A stretch of 64,000 nt of DNA from Pseudonocardiales bacterium (GCA_023252195.1 JAHEXI010000003.1:124001-188000); one strand, 5' to 3'. Positions 38,486 to 48,110 are shown, counted from the stretch's first letter. Notes: generated from the sequence alone by a model not told the origin. Made by a program: numbers and translations.

Positions 38486-39571
38486 TCATCGTGCTCGTGG
38501 AAGGCGGCCTTCGACCGGGTCGAGGGTGAAGGGGTGGTGGGGCTCGGCTTGGTACCAGTAGGCCACTGAGGAGTAGTCGTCGCTGCGTTTGTTCGCGTGG
38601 CCGTGTTCGATGCTGACCCGGATGGACCGTTCGAACGGCACGGGATCTTCGATGTGGAAGCGGTACATGCTGACCTGCCCACTCCAGTTGTCCCCGCCGG
38701 GCAGGGTGATGCCGTGATAGGGCGCGTGGTAGCTCTGGGTCGGGCACCACGCGGTGTTGAAATAGTCTTCCGTGCCGGTGCCATGCAGGGTGGGTGGCCA
38801 CACCTCGCCGTCGATGAAGATCATGTCGTCGCCCTCGCCGTACCAGTTCCACTCGGTGGTGTCGCGAAGGTTGTGGATGTTGAGCACGCACCCGACGTAG
38901 TGACCGTGCCCGGTCGCGTCCAGAATCGTGTAGTTACCCGTCCCGTCGAGATTTGTGCCGGTGAGCAAGAACTCGGCGTTGCTCTGCGACGAACGCTCGG
39001 ACCCCGGACAGGGATTGCTGCGCCGCCACTGCGCGTGGAAGCGACCGATGCCGTCTTCGAGCTCGTCGAGCTCTTCGTAGTCGATGTAGTAGTAGAAGAA
39101 GATTTTCTCGTCGGTCAGTTCGCTGGTGACTTCCAGGCGAGCACCCGCGGCGAACGGCATGTGAAAAAAGCAGTTGAATCCCTTGCCGTCCTCGGGACTC
39201 ATCTGCAGCGGGGCGGAGACGAAATTCGTGGTACGACCGTGCCCCGCCCCGAAGAAATCACCCAGCGGGACGGCTATGCTCGGATCCGCTTCGCCGTCCC
39301 AGTAGGCGCGGAGTACGAGCCGGCGCAGGTAGTCGGGCTCACGCATCCATGGGTCACGAAGCATCCGTTCGTTGGCGACGGTTACCCAGATGTGGTTGAT
39401 GCTGCCGGCTCCCTCGATGTCCGCGAGGGTGGCGGTCTGCCCAGGTTCGAGGGTGAGGCGGTCGTCGTTACCACCGGTGCGGTCCCAGCTCGACGCCCGG
39501 CGCCGCCGGGTGCGGCGCAGCCGCGGCAGGTCTCGCAGGCTCGAACCGTACGGACCGTAGTTGACGGTCAT
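38486..39571 (-). CDS. GH172 (DUF2961) family glycosidase
   Basis: 361 residues from ATG 39571, overlapping the sugar porter stop (ATGA). DUF2961 proteins are now glycoside hydrolase family 172, acting on alpha-D-fructofuranosides or D-arabinofuranosides. Family blocks seen: GGNDDRLTLEPGQTATLADI, GAGSINHIWVTV, VPLGDFFGAGHG, FNCFFHMPF, FYYYIDYEEL, DDMIFIDGE and a HGTGTEDYFN motif. No signal peptide, so it acts on sugars already imported. It is last in an operon with an isomerase, FGGY kinase and porter, consistent with stepwise breakdown of a D-arabinose- or fructose-containing oligosaccharide. Confidence 0.85.
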   Translation of the reverse strand: MTVNYGPYGSSLRDLPRLRRTRRRRASSWDRTGGNDDRLTLEPGQTATLADIEGAGSINHIWVTVANERMLRDPWMREPDYLRRLVLRAYWDGEADPSIAVPLGDFFGAGHGRTTNFVSAPLQMSPEDGKGFNCFFHMPFAAGARLEVTSELTDEKIFFYYYIDYEELDELEDGIGRFHAQWRRSNPCPGSERSSQSNAEFLLTGTNLDGTGNYTILDATGHGHYVGCVLNIHNLRDTTEWNWYGEGDDMIFIDGEVWPPTLHGTGTEDYFNTAWCPTQSYHAPYHGITLPGGDNWSGQVSMYRFHIEDPVPFERSIRVSIEHGHANKRSDDYSSVAYWYQAEPHHPFTLDPVEGRLPRAR

Positions 39572-40941
39572 GACCGGGTGCCTGTGCGAAACGCTTCTTC
39601 CAGCGACTCCAGGCTGCGTTCCTTCGTCTCCGGGACCATCCACCACACGACCGGGAAGAGCACGACACCGATCACGGCAAAGACGATAAATGCGGACCCT
39701 ATGCCCGCGAATGCGACGAAGCTCGGAAACGTCAGTGAGATGACGAAGGCGGCCAGCCAGTTGAACAAGGTGGCGATGGCCATGGCCGCGCCCCGGACGG
39801 CGAGTGGGAAGATCTCGGCCAGCATCACCCACAACACCGGGCCCCAGGTCGCCGAGAACGTGTTGGTGAACACCACGAACGCTGCTGCCGCGATGGCGAA
39901 CAGCGCGGTCGAGTTGGCCGGGAGGATCAGCACTGCCGCACCGACGGCGAACAAGCTGGCCGACATACCCACCAGACCGGCCAGCAGGACCGGTTTGCGG
40001 CCTCGCCGGTCGACCACTTTGGATCGGACGACCAACGCGATGGTCCCGATGTTCACCAGCCCGTTGAGGAAACCGAACAGCAACGCGGTGGTGTCGGACA
40101 CCCCGAAGCCGGTGAGGATGGTCGGTGCGTAGTAGACGATCGCGTTGATCCCGGTGATCTGTTGGAAGATGGCAAGTAGCGCGCCCAGCAGTAGCAGCCG
40201 GCGCACCCAGGGAGCGGACAGCAGGGCCAGGGAGCGCGAGTCGTGTTGCTGGTGTTCCAGCGAGGTGATCTCGGCGAACTCTCGCTCGGTCTCTGCGGTG
40301 TCGCCCCGCAGGCCGACCAGGACCGCGCGTGCTTGGTCAGGCTGTCCACGCCGGATCAGTGATCGTGGGGTGTCGGGCATGGCGAGCATCCCGACCATCA
40401 GCACGAGTGCGGGGAACACGCCGATGAGGAACATCCACCGCCACGAGCCGGCGAAGGCAAGTGCATAGCCAAGAGCCGCCGCCAGCGCCGTTCCCACGAT
40501 GATCATGTATTGGTTCAGCGAAGTGATCACACCGCGCTCCCGCGCGGGGGCCATCTCAGCCAGGTACAGCGGCACGATCACCGACGCGATACCGATGCCC
40601 AATCCCAGGATGAAGCGGAAGGCCACCAGCATGTTGACCGTCGCGGCGGCGCCGGCACCCAGGGCTCCGACGGTGAACACCACCCCGGCAGCCAGCAGGA
40701 TCCGCTGCCGGCCCTGCCGATCGGCCGCCGGACCGCTGCCCAGCGCACCCAGCATCGCCCCGAATACCGTGGCGCTGACCACCGCACCTTTCTGCCAGGG
40801 GGTCAGCGGCAAGTCGCGCGGGATGAACAGCAGCGCCGCACCGATGATGCCGTTGTCGTAGCCGAACAGCACCGCAGCCAACGCACCCAGGGCATACACC
40901 TGCCGGGTGGTCACCCGGGTCCGGAACATGGACGCGACCAT
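39568..40941 (-). CDS. MFS sugar porter
   Basis: 457 residues, ATG after GGAGG. Twelve membrane segments. Sugar porter signatures: LFGYDNGIIGAALLFI in helix 1, GPAADRQGRQRILL in loop 2-3, LGIGIASVIVPLYLAEMAPA in helices 4-5, QITGINAIVYYAPTI in helix 7 and VVDRRGRKPVLL between 8 and 9. It ends with PETKERSLESLEE-type VPETKERSLESLEE. Proton-coupled uptake of a pentose, hexose or short oligosaccharide is expected. Third gene of the operon. Confidence 0.92.
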   Translation of the reverse strand: MVASMFRTRVTTRQVYALGALAAVLFGYDNGIIGAALLFIPRDLPLTPWQKGAVVSATVFGAMLGALGSGPAADRQGRQRILLAAGVVFTVGALGAGAAATVNMLVAFRFILGLGIGIASVIVPLYLAEMAPARERGVITSLNQYMIIVGTALAAALGYALAFAGSWRWMFLIGVFPALVLMVGMLAMPDTPRSLIRRGQPDQARAVLVGLRGDTAETEREFAEITSLEHQQHDSRSLALLSAPWVRRLLLLGALLAIFQQITGINAIVYYAPTILTGFGVSDTTALLFGFLNGLVNIGTIALVVRSKVVDRRGRKPVLLAGLVGMSASLFAVGAAVLILPANSTALFAIAAAAFVVFTNTFSATWGPVLWVMLAEIFPLAVRGAAMAIATLFNWLAAFVISLTFPSFVAFAGIGSAFIVFAVIGVVLFPVVWWMVPETKERSLESLEEAFRTGTRS

Positions 40942-42434
40942 CAGCTACCTCCGATGCGTTGTTCTCGGGCTAGCGCGTGAGCGATCTTTCTGGTGTCCGG
41001 GTAGAGCTCCCGGTAAAGCGGGTAGAAGCGTTCGTAGGCTGCGGCGGGCCCCGGCTGCGGCTCGATCGTGGTGGAGATGGGGTTCCACTCCGGTGACTGC
41101 TCGATTTTGACGGCGCCGATTCCGATGGCGGCTAGCAGCGCGTCACCCAGGCAGGCGCCGATCGTCTGGCGCGGCAGCTGCTGCGGGGCGCCCAGGACGT
41201 CGGAGACGATCTGGGTCCACAGGCCGCCTTTGGTCCCGCCGCCCACCGCGACCAGGCGGCGAGCCTGCCCGCCGGCCTCGCGCATCGCTTCCAGGTTGTG
41301 CCGCACTCCGTAGGCGGTGGCCTCCAAGGCCGCCCGGTAGATGTCGCCCCTGGTGTGCCGCAGCGTCAGCCCGGCCAGCACGCCGCGAGCGTCCGGGTCG
41401 AACAGCGGCGTCCGCTCGCCGGCGAAGTAGGGCAACATCAGCAAGCCGTGGGATCCCGGCGGCGACTGCTGGGCTTCCGAGACGAGCGGCTCGAACGATG
41501 ATGCCCCGGTCAACTTGCGGATCCATTCGGTGACCGCGCCCGAGGTCGCCATCCCGGCCGCGAAGTTGTGGGTGCCGGGAAACGTGCCTACGGTGCCCCA
41601 CAGATCCGGGCTGCGGCGCGCACGGTCGAGCACCTCGACGAGGAACATGGTCGTCCCGTACATCAACATGACGTCGCCGGGCGCCGTGACGCCGACGCTG
41701 GTCGCCTCCGCCCAGGCATCGATCGTGCCCGCCACCATCGGCGTACCCGCCGGGATGCCGATCTGCTCAGCGACGCCTGGTTGTACCTCGCCGACCACAT
41801 CGCTTGGCCAGCACAGCTGCGGCAGCTCAAGTCCGGGGGCGATGAGCTCGGTCCAGTCGCGGATCCAGCGGTGTTCGACCGGGTCGTACATCGGAGTGCA
41901 CTGGCTGGCCGAGTGATGGTCGAGGATGTAGCTGCCGGTCAGCCGCCGCACGACGAAGCTGTGCGCCATCAGGAAACGGCGAGTCGCTGCCCAGGTCTGC
42001 GGTTCGTGAGCGCGCAACCACGCCAGCTTGGGCCCGACCGCTTGCGAGGTGAGCACCGAGCCGCAGCGGTCCAGGATGGTCTGCTTGCCCAGCGCCTGAG
42101 TCAGCTCATCGATCTCGACGGTGGCTCGGGTATCCACGCCGTAGAGGATCGCCGGTCGAAGGGGCCGGTCATCGATGTCCACCGGGAGCAGGCACGGACC
42201 GATGCCACTGACGCCGACCGCGGCGACCGGCTCAGGCGCTCGCGCTGTCAACTCCTGGCTGATCGCCGTGAAATCCGCCCACCACACCGTCTGCGCGTCA
42301 TGCTCCACCCAGCCCGGGCGGGGCATGGACACCTCGTGAGCCCGGGTCGCGGTCGCGACGACGGTGCCGTCTGTGCGCACCAGCACGCCCTTGGAGCTGG
42401 CGGTGCCGATGTCGACACCGAGCAGCAAGCCCAC
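40941..42434 (-). CDS. FGGY family sugar kinase
   Basis: 497 residues from GTG 42434, sharing one base with the upstream TAG. FGGY kinase with LLLGVDIGTASSKGVLV, VGVSGIGPCLLPVD, ILYGVDTRA, a TAPGDVMLMYGTTMF ATP segment and LVAVGGGTKGGLWTQIVSDV. The YGVDTRA block and the GGGTKG motif resemble ribulo-/xylulo-/gluconokinases of degradative operons. It is adjacent to a fucose/arabinose-isomerase-like enzyme. Phosphorylation of the ketose made by that enzyme is the likely step. Confidence 0.85.
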   Translation of the reverse strand: MGLLLGVDIGTASSKGVLVRTDGTVVATATRAHEVSMPRPGWVEHDAQTVWWADFTAISQELTARAPEPVAAVGVSGIGPCLLPVDIDDRPLRPAILYGVDTRATVEIDELTQALGKQTILDRCGSVLTSQAVGPKLAWLRAHEPQTWAATRRFLMAHSFVVRRLTGSYILDHHSASQCTPMYDPVEHRWIRDWTELIAPGLELPQLCWPSDVVGEVQPGVAEQIGIPAGTPMVAGTIDAWAEATSVGVTAPGDVMLMYGTTMFLVEVLDRARRSPDLWGTVGTFPGTHNFAAGMATSGAVTEWIRKLTGASSFEPLVSEAQQSPPGSHGLLMLPYFAGERTPLFDPDARGVLAGLTLRHTRGDIYRAALEATAYGVRHNLEAMREAGGQARRLVAVGGGTKGGLWTQIVSDVLGAPQQLPRQTIGACLGDALLAAIGIGAVKIEQSPEWNPISTTIEPQPGPAAAYERFYPLYRELYPDTRKIAHALAREQRIGGS

Positions 42435-43849
42435 TAGGCCCCACCTAGCCCAGCCCACTCGATGTCGAGCATCCGGCACACTGCGCGCAGCTCGGCGACG
42501 TGCTCACCGGGCACCGCATGGATGTGGTTGGCGCCGAAGCTGGACAAGAACTCGCCGGCCTCGACCTCCAGCCGGGTGAACGCGTGCGGCCACTCGAACG
42601 TTGACTGCCGGGCCAGCGCCTTGTTGGTCGCGTCGTCGTAGGACTCGAACGCGCCGCGGGCCACGTGCATCCGGTAGCGGCCTCCGCTCCGGGTCAACCG
42701 GGCGAACGTGGCGGCGCCGGGTGCGGCGAAGAACGACACCGAGGCGCCGCCGGCCGGGAAGTAGAAGATCTCCGGGTAGAAGTGCACCGAGCGCAGGTTT
42801 TCCGCCGGGTCGTCACTGCGTGCTGCGAACCAGGTGGCGTGCTGCCCGGAGTTGCACAGGTCCCAGATGTCGCGGTCGGCGTGGTAGTGCCGCACGTCGG
42901 CGAACAGCACCGGCGTGCCGGTGAGGCCCTTGAGCAGCTGCATCGTCAACGCACCGTCCATGTCGGACTCGGTGGCGCACACGTGGGTCTGCTTCGGTCC
43001 CTCCCAGTCATACGGGTCGTTGAGGAACGCCTCGGTGACGTCCATCGTGGTGAAATGCGTGGTCAGCTCGGGCTGACCCTTGATCCCGGAGAAGTCGAGG
43101 TTCCACTCGTCGATCAGCTCCCGGACGGCGTGATAGGAGCGGATCTGCCGTTCGAGCAGCTCCGGTGTCAGTTGCTTGCCGTCGTAATGGATCTTCGCTA
43201 CGTGACGCTCCAGCCATTCCCGACCCGTGGTCACCCGCGACTGCTCGACGGCCGCCGAGCGGCGCACGATCTCCCACTGATCGATCTCCTCGACGTCTAC
43301 CCCGAACGTGCTCATCCATTGATCGGTATCGGCCACCGCGGTGTACATCCCCATCGGACGGCCGCCGAAGCGGCCGAAGGTGCTGCCCGACAGCTTGGAC
43401 ACTGCCGCCGCGGCACGAACGGTCTCCAGGACGCGGTCTCGCACCTCCGAGTCAGCCACGTCTCCCCACACCCGGGTGTGTTGCCGACCGACCTGATCCA
43501 ACCCACCACCCGCGGCCAGCATGCCGACCATTCCGGGGAACTGCGGGTCGATGTTGGAAAACAGCAGTAGCGGACCGGAGGTTGCCGCGGCGGCCAGCAT
43601 CGAGAAGTGCGGGAATGCCCACACCGCGTAGTTGAAGATGGTGAGGTCTGGCCGCGCGTCAGCAACCCGGCGCGCCTCGGTGCTGGCCATCGTGTTGGTC
43701 CAGATCGGCTCCGCGGCGCGGATCACCTCGTGCCCGGCCGCTTCGAGCGCCTGCGCGATGCGACTCTCGACGTCCAGCGAGAACGTCTTGATGTCGGCGT
43801 GAACGAAGTCGCGTCCGTCGGAGAACGACAACAGTCCGACGCGTGCCAT
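42434..43849 (-). CDS. L-fucose/L-arabinose isomerase-like enzyme
   Basis: 471 residues, ATG after AGGAG. It has the FucI/AraA superfamily layout: VGLLSFSDGRDFVHADI at the N-terminus, a conserved FNYAVWAFPHFSMLAA, GGRPMGMYTAVAD, an EWNLDFSGIKGQPELT region, then VCATESDMDGALTMQLLKG and DVRHYHADRDIWDLCNSGQH, with acidic and histidine metal candidates. Aldose-ketose isomerisation using Mn2+ is the family role. D-arabinose to D-ribulose or L-fucose to L-fuculose are both possible. First gene of the four-gene sugar operon. Confidence 0.8.
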   Translation of the reverse strand: MARVGLLSFSDGRDFVHADIKTFSLDVESRIAQALEAAGHEVIRAAEPIWTNTMASTEARRVADARPDLTIFNYAVWAFPHFSMLAAAATSGPLLLFSNIDPQFPGMVGMLAAGGGLDQVGRQHTRVWGDVADSEVRDRVLETVRAAAAVSKLSGSTFGRFGGRPMGMYTAVADTDQWMSTFGVDVEEIDQWEIVRRSAAVEQSRVTTGREWLERHVAKIHYDGKQLTPELLERQIRSYHAVRELIDEWNLDFSGIKGQPELTTHFTTMDVTEAFLNDPYDWEGPKQTHVCATESDMDGALTMQLLKGLTGTPVLFADVRHYHADRDIWDLCNSGQHATWFAARSDDPAENLRSVHFYPEIFYFPAGGASVSFFAAPGAATFARLTRSGGRYRMHVARGAFESYDDATNKALARQSTFEWPHAFTRLEVEAGEFLSSFGANHIHAVPGEHVAELRAVCRMLDIEWAGLGGA

Positions 43850-44285
43850 ATCTGCTCCTGCCTGCGAGGACGATCAGTGTCATCGACACCCGCGACGATC
43901 ACACCCCGATCGTGGTGGCTCACGCGGGCGGGCTTTCGTAGCTTGGCTGGAACCCTGTGTGACAAACCCTGTGTGACGAAGGTATCACCCAGCGGAAGCC
44001 TTACCAGGCCATCGGAGCCCTCAAGGCCTCGATTCACCGTGTCGACGGGCGCACGTTGCCCGCTTTAGCGGCATCACGATCACGGTGGACCAATTCCGAA
44101 GCCAACAAGCATATCTCCGTCCGCGCTCGTCGGGCTGGAGCGACACGCAGGTGGCAACCGGCGGTTCGTCGGGAAATGTGTGGAGGGGGATGGCGCCGAG
44201 GTGCTCACACTCACATCAAAAACAGGCACATCACCCGACCTGTTGGGTCGTTGCTCAGTCGGGACGACACGGCGGGAGTGTGAGT
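43850..44285. other. 436 bp divergent promoter region
   Basis: The region separates the sugar operon (leftward) from the L,D-transpeptidase (rightward). It contains a perfect-but-one 14 bp direct repeat, ACCCTGTGTGACAA (43952-43965) and ACCCTGTGTGACGA (43966-43979), head to tail, which could be an operator. No convincing gene is present. Confidence 0.55.
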
Positions 44286-45518
44286 GTGGCAGGGGTAGGC
44301 GGGTCGAATGACCGGCGGCAAGGTCCGCCAAAGCGATTGGTGCGATGGGCGTTGGCAGTGGTCGTGGTGCTCGCTCCGTGCATCACGGTTTTATTCACCC
44401 CGGCAGCGCACGGCCAAGTGCCGATGCGGTCAGTGCAATCGGGACCACCGGTCTTGCCTGTCGTGTCGGCCCAAATCGTTACCGCACCGAGCGACGAGGC
44501 CACCGGGATCAACCCGACCGCGCCGGTGCGAGTTTCGGTCAGTCACGGCGTGCTAAACGCGGTGTCGCTGACCAATCCCGAAGGTAAGGCGGTAGTCGGT
44601 CACTTCTCCTCGGACAAGCTGAGTTGGACGACCACTGAGCCGCTGGGCTACGCCAAGACTTACACCTGGTCGGGCACTGCAACGGGAATCGACCACCTCC
44701 GGCGCGCGATCACCGGCTCGTTTCAGACGGTCATTCCCGAGCGTCTGGTCAGCGGGCGGTTCAACGTCGCCGACAACGCTACCTACGGCGTCGCCATGCC
44801 GATAGCACTGACCTTCAGCTCCAGGGTCATCGACAAGGCTGCCGTGCAAAAGGCCCTGTCGGTGCACCTCTCGGTGCCCACCGAAGGGTCCTGGGCATGG
44901 CTGGATGACACCACGGTGCACTGGCGGCCGAGGACCTACTTCGCCCCGGATACTCGGGTCAGCGTGACCGCGAAGCTCTACGGGATAGCCATGGGCAACG
45001 GGTCCTTCGGTCGCGAGGACATCACCTCCAGCTTCACCATCGGCCGGTCGTACGTGCTGCGAGGCGACACTCGCTCCCATCGGTTGGCCGTCTATGTCAA
45101 CGGGATCCAAGTCGCCGACTATCCGGCCAGTTACGGGTTGGACTCCGACCCCGGCCGGGCGACCCACAGTGGCACCCACGTGGTGATGAGTAAGTTTCCG
45201 GTGTACTATATGAGTAACCCAAAGTATCATTACAAGAATGTCGAAGCGCGGTGGGCGGTGCGGATGTCCGACAATGGCGAGTTCATCCACGCGGCGCCGT
45301 GGTCGGTGGTTCAGCAGGGCAGGACCAACGTCTCTCATGGTTGCATCAACCTGTCCTCGGCTAATGCGCACGCAGTATTCGACGCGGTCTTGACTGGAGA
45401 CCCTGTCGAAATCACCGGTTCGTCCCGGCCATTAGGGTCCAACGACGGCGACTATTACGACTGGACCATTCCCTGGGAGTCTTGGGCAGCTATGTCCGCT
45501 GTCCGGAACCAGAATTGA
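44286..45518 (+). CDS. L,D-transpeptidase with Ig-like domains
   Basis: 410 residues from GTG 44286, 7 bp after GGGAG. Residues ~18-40 (LVRWALAVVVVLAPCITVLF) form a signal-anchor, placing the enzyme outside the membrane. Two Ig-like (Big_10) segments follow. The YkuD catalytic domain carries FIHAAPWS and NVSHGCINLS, the HxxxxxxSHGCxN active site with Cys353. It makes 3-3 peptidoglycan cross-links, as in mycobacterial LdtMt2. A Trp-rich C-terminal tail (DWTIPWESWAA) is also shared with that group. Not obviously in an operon. Confidence 0.93.
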   Translation: MAGVGGSNDRRQGPPKRLVRWALAVVVVLAPCITVLFTPAAHGQVPMRSVQSGPPVLPVVSAQIVTAPSDEATGINPTAPVRVSVSHGVLNAVSLTNPEGKAVVGHFSSDKLSWTTTEPLGYAKTYTWSGTATGIDHLRRAITGSFQTVIPERLVSGRFNVADNATYGVAMPIALTFSSRVIDKAAVQKALSVHLSVPTEGSWAWLDDTTVHWRPRTYFAPDTRVSVTAKLYGIAMGNGSFGREDITSSFTIGRSYVLRGDTRSHRLAVYVNGIQVADYPASYGLDSDPGRATHSGTHVVMSKFPVYYMSNPKYHYKNVEARWAVRMSDNGEFIHAAPWSVVQQGRTNVSHGCINLSSANAHAVFDAVLTGDPVEITGSSRPLGSNDGDYYDWTIPWESWAAMSAVRNQN

Positions 45519-45699
45519 GAAGCGCGTAGCCGAACTCGCCTGCGAGGTGGCGGGCTGGCGTGCTTCCCGCGCAGCGCCACCTACCGATCGGGTGGTCCAG
45601 CGTCACGGGCGGATACTCGGGGGCTGTTAGGGGAATCCTGTGTGATCGATCAACACGGGCCCCGACGCACAGCCGGGCCTTGGGCTTAGGAGGATTCGC

Positions 45700-45993
45700 A
45701 TGAGCAGCACGCCTGAGCGGGCCGAGCACTCCATCGATAAGTTGGACGAGGCGATCGGTCCCGACGTCGAGATCCCGGGGGTTTACCCCACCGGGAGCGC
45801 CCCGGACAGCACGGAAGCTGCTGAGGCTGATTCGCATCCGTCGGAGCCGACCACTACCCCGCGCGAGGGTGCGTCACTGGGTGATCTGACCAAAGACGTC
45901 AGTACGTCTGGGGTGCCGCAGGAGAGCGGTGGCATGGGCATCCCTCAATACGACGACGAGGAGCGCAAGGCGAGTAACCCGCCAAAGCCCTGA
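45700..45993 (+). CDS. hypothetical acidic, disordered protein
   Basis: 97 residues, ATG preceded by TTAGGAGG. Rich in Ser, Pro, Glu, Asp and Thr (SSTPERAEHSIDKLDEAIGP and TTTPREGASLGDLTKDVS) with a GGMGIPQYDDEERKASNPP end. No fold, signal or membrane segment is apparent and no family is recognised. It stands alone between the L,D-transpeptidase and the conservon. Confidence 0.65.
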   Translation: MSSTPERAEHSIDKLDEAIGPDVEIPGVYPTGSAPDSTEAAEADSHPSEPTTTPREGASLGDLTKDVSTSGVPQESGGMGIPQYDDEERKASNPPKP

Positions 45994-46325
45994 TCAGAGC
46001 TGCAGTCGTGCTGGCGTGGACGTCGGGTCGTCGACGAAGGACACGTCGCCGTCGCCGACGTCGGCGTGGCTGGGGATGATGCGGCCGCGCAAGACCCGTT
46101 GGGCTGACGCCTGTTCGTGAACTTCACGCCGATGGGTAATTTTTCCTTTCAACGTTGGAAGGTGTACTTGTACTGATCTCGATCTAGCTTCGGCGGCCCG
46201 CCGCACCAGTCGGTACTCCTGCTGACTGACCCATCCTCACCTGCGGAGTAACGGAGAAATCTGCGGTCTTAGTAGATCCGAACGAGCCATCTCAGGGCGG
46301 TCGGCGAACAGCTCGGTGTACGCCG
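45994..46325. other. 332 bp intergenic region with an 18 bp near-palindrome
   Basis: CCTTTCAACGTTGGAAGG at 46145-46162 is an inverted repeat with one mismatched pair, flanked by AT-rich TTTTT and GTACTTGTAC. It lies about 165 bp before the conservon and is a plausible operator or promoter element. A reverse-strand reading of about 50-70 codons across 45994-46206 has no ribosome-binding site and was not called. Confidence 0.5.
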
Positions 46326-47654
46326 GTGGTTGCAGCGATGATCACGGATAGCAATCGCCAAACACTTGTGTGTCGCACGATCGAGCGAGTACCGTGCGTT
46401 GCCGTGGGGACGGTCAATGATCATCTGCGAGTCCGTTTTGAGCGCGGTGTCCAGTGGCTCCAGGAGCAGTACCGCAGCGACAGCACCCGGACGCTGGTGA
46501 ACAAGGCGCGATTGGCGGCCGCGCAGTTGTTGGCGCCGCCGGACGCCGCGCCAGGATCGGTGCCCCCGCGAGAGTCCGGTACACCGGTCAACCGGCAAGA
46601 AGGAACGCACGATGTGCTGGCCGGGTTGTGTGGCGGCGTGGCGTTGCGCGATCTCAATCTGGTGGACTCCCTGCTTGCTCAGCTGGAGGCCATGGAGGCG
46701 AACGAGGGCGATCCGGACGCGTTGGCGCGGCTGTACCAGCTCGACCACGTCGCCGTCCGGCTGCGTCGCAACGCCGAGAATCTGCGGGTTCTCGCCGGGC
46801 ATGACGCCGGTACTGCGGCCGATGCGGCCTCGCCTCTGGTCGACGTGATCCGGGCGGCGATGTCGTCCATCGAGCAGTATCCCCGGATCGAGATCGGGAG
46901 CGTGGTGCCACAGGCTGTGGTCGACTTCGTTGTCGATGACCTCAGCCGGCTGCTCGCGGAGCTGCTGGACAACGCCACCTCGCACTCGCCACCGATGTCG
47001 AACGTAGCGGTGAACGCGCACCTCACCGAGCAGGGCGGCGTGCTGCTGCACATCGAAGACGCTGGAATCGGCCTTCCGGCAGCCCGGCTGGAGGCGCTCA
47101 ACGCCCGGCTTTCCGCGACACCGACGCTGGACAGCGGGTCGATCGAGCACATGGGCCTTGCCGTCGTTCGCCGGTTGGCCGGCAAGCACAATATCCGGGT
47201 CAGGTTGGAGAAGCGGGCCGTTCACGGCACCACGGCCGCGGTGACGTTGCCCGCGAATCTGGTGTGCAAAGCGCCAGCCACACCCTGGTTCGCCGGTGCG
47301 CCGACGCCGGCGACGAATATTCCCCGACCCCGATCGGCGCCGGCCCCGGTCCGCGACGAGGTGAGCCCGCCGACCTCACCTCGGTACTCCCCGTGGATGG
47401 AGCAGGGCAAGACGCCGGCCCCTGGAACGACACGCAACGGATTGCCCCGGCGCGTACCGCAGAGCATGCGGGAATTCGCTGGCTTTGCCTCGACCGGACC
47501 CCGCAGCCCGGAGCATCCCGACTCCGACCCTAGTGAAGGACGTGAGCAGTTGATGACTGATCTCGGCGACTTCTCCGAGGGTGAGCGAGCTGCCCGCAGA
47601 AGTGCGCGGCGCCGAACCGCGGATGGAGGCGGGGCGAAAGGATCGGGCGAATGA
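46326..47654 (+). CDS. cvnA: CvnA-type histidine-kinase-like ATPase
   Basis: 442 residues at most; GTG 46326, ATG 46338 or later starts are all possible, and no good ribosome-binding site is seen. The middle shows the conservon kinase pattern LDHVAVRLRRNAENLRVLAG (H-box-like), then an HATPase_c domain with LLDNATSHSPPMSNV, EDAGIGLP and MGLAVVRRLAGKH. The usual N-terminal periplasmic nitrate-sensor part and membrane segments of CvnA are missing, so it is a soluble short form. The C-terminal 120 residues are Pro/Ser/Arg-rich. It overlaps cvnB (ATGA). Confidence 0.82.
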   Translation: MVAAMITDSNRQTLVCRTIERVPCVAVGTVNDHLRVRFERGVQWLQEQYRSDSTRTLVNKARLAAAQLLAPPDAAPGSVPPRESGTPVNRQEGTHDVLAGLCGGVALRDLNLVDSLLAQLEAMEANEGDPDALARLYQLDHVAVRLRRNAENLRVLAGHDAGTAADAASPLVDVIRAAMSSIEQYPRIEIGSVVPQAVVDFVVDDLSRLLAELLDNATSHSPPMSNVAVNAHLTEQGGVLLHIEDAGIGLPAARLEALNARLSATPTLDSGSIEHMGLAVVRRLAGKHNIRVRLEKRAVHGTTAAVTLPANLVCKAPATPWFAGAPTPATNIPRPRSAPAPVRDEVSPPTSPRYSPWMEQGKTPAPGTTRNGLPRRVPQSMREFAGFASTGPRSPEHPDSDPSEGREQLMTDLGDFSEGERAARRSARRRTADGGGAKGSGE

Positions 47655-48091
47655 CCGCCGACAACACTATCGACAACCCGGTGGGGTTCGGCTGGTTGAT
47701 TAACGGTTTCGTCGAGCGTGTGCACGGGGTAACGCATGCCCTCGTGCTGTCCTCCGACGGATTGCCTTTGACCTCCTCCGAATCGGTGAGCAGCGACGAT
47801 GCCGAACAACTCGCAGCGATCGCCAGCGGTCTGCTGGGTCTGGCTCGCAGCAGCGCGGCACTGTTCGGTAAGGGCAGCTGCGAGCTGATCATGATTCGGC
47901 TTTCCCGCGGATACTTCTTTTTCATGGGTATCGGTGACCATGCTGGGCTGGCTGTGCTGACTGCTCCAGGCTGCGACATGAAGGTTGTTGCGTACGAGAT
48001 GACCCAGTTCGTGGACCGCGCTGGGCATGCATTGACACCGAAGGTCCGAGCCGATCTGCGGCGCGTTATCACCGCGCGACGAGCCGACTGA
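47651..48091 (+). CDS. cvnB: CvnB roadblock/LC7 protein
   Basis: 146 residues from ATG 47651, 4 bp overlap with cvnA. Roadblock/LC7 fold with FGWLINGFVERVHGVTHALV, LSSDGLPLTSSE, DDAEQLAAIASGLLGLARSS and a YFFFMGIGDHAGLAVLTAP strand pair. In conservons CvnB is a GTPase-associated scaffold, possibly regulating CvnD. Gene order A-B-C-D is standard. Confidence 0.93.
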   Translation: MTADNTIDNPVGFGWLINGFVERVHGVTHALVLSSDGLPLTSSESVSSDDAEQLAAIASGLLGLARSSAALFGKGSCELIMIRLSRGYFFFMGIGDHAGLAVLTAPGCDMKVVAYEMTQFVDRAGHALTPKVRADLRRVITARRAD

Positions 48092-48110
48092 CCCACCGAG
48101 GAGGGGAACG

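Noticed and set aside
43952-43979. Two head-to-tail copies of ACCCTGTGTGAC considered as the start of a CRISPR or larger repeat array
   Set aside because: Only two adjacent copies with no spacer and no cas genes. Kept only as a possible operator in the intergenic note.
45994-46206. Reverse-strand frame of about 70 codons next to the conservon
   Set aside because: No start with a ribosome-binding site. A short VEDDPT-like acidic tail is not enough evidence.
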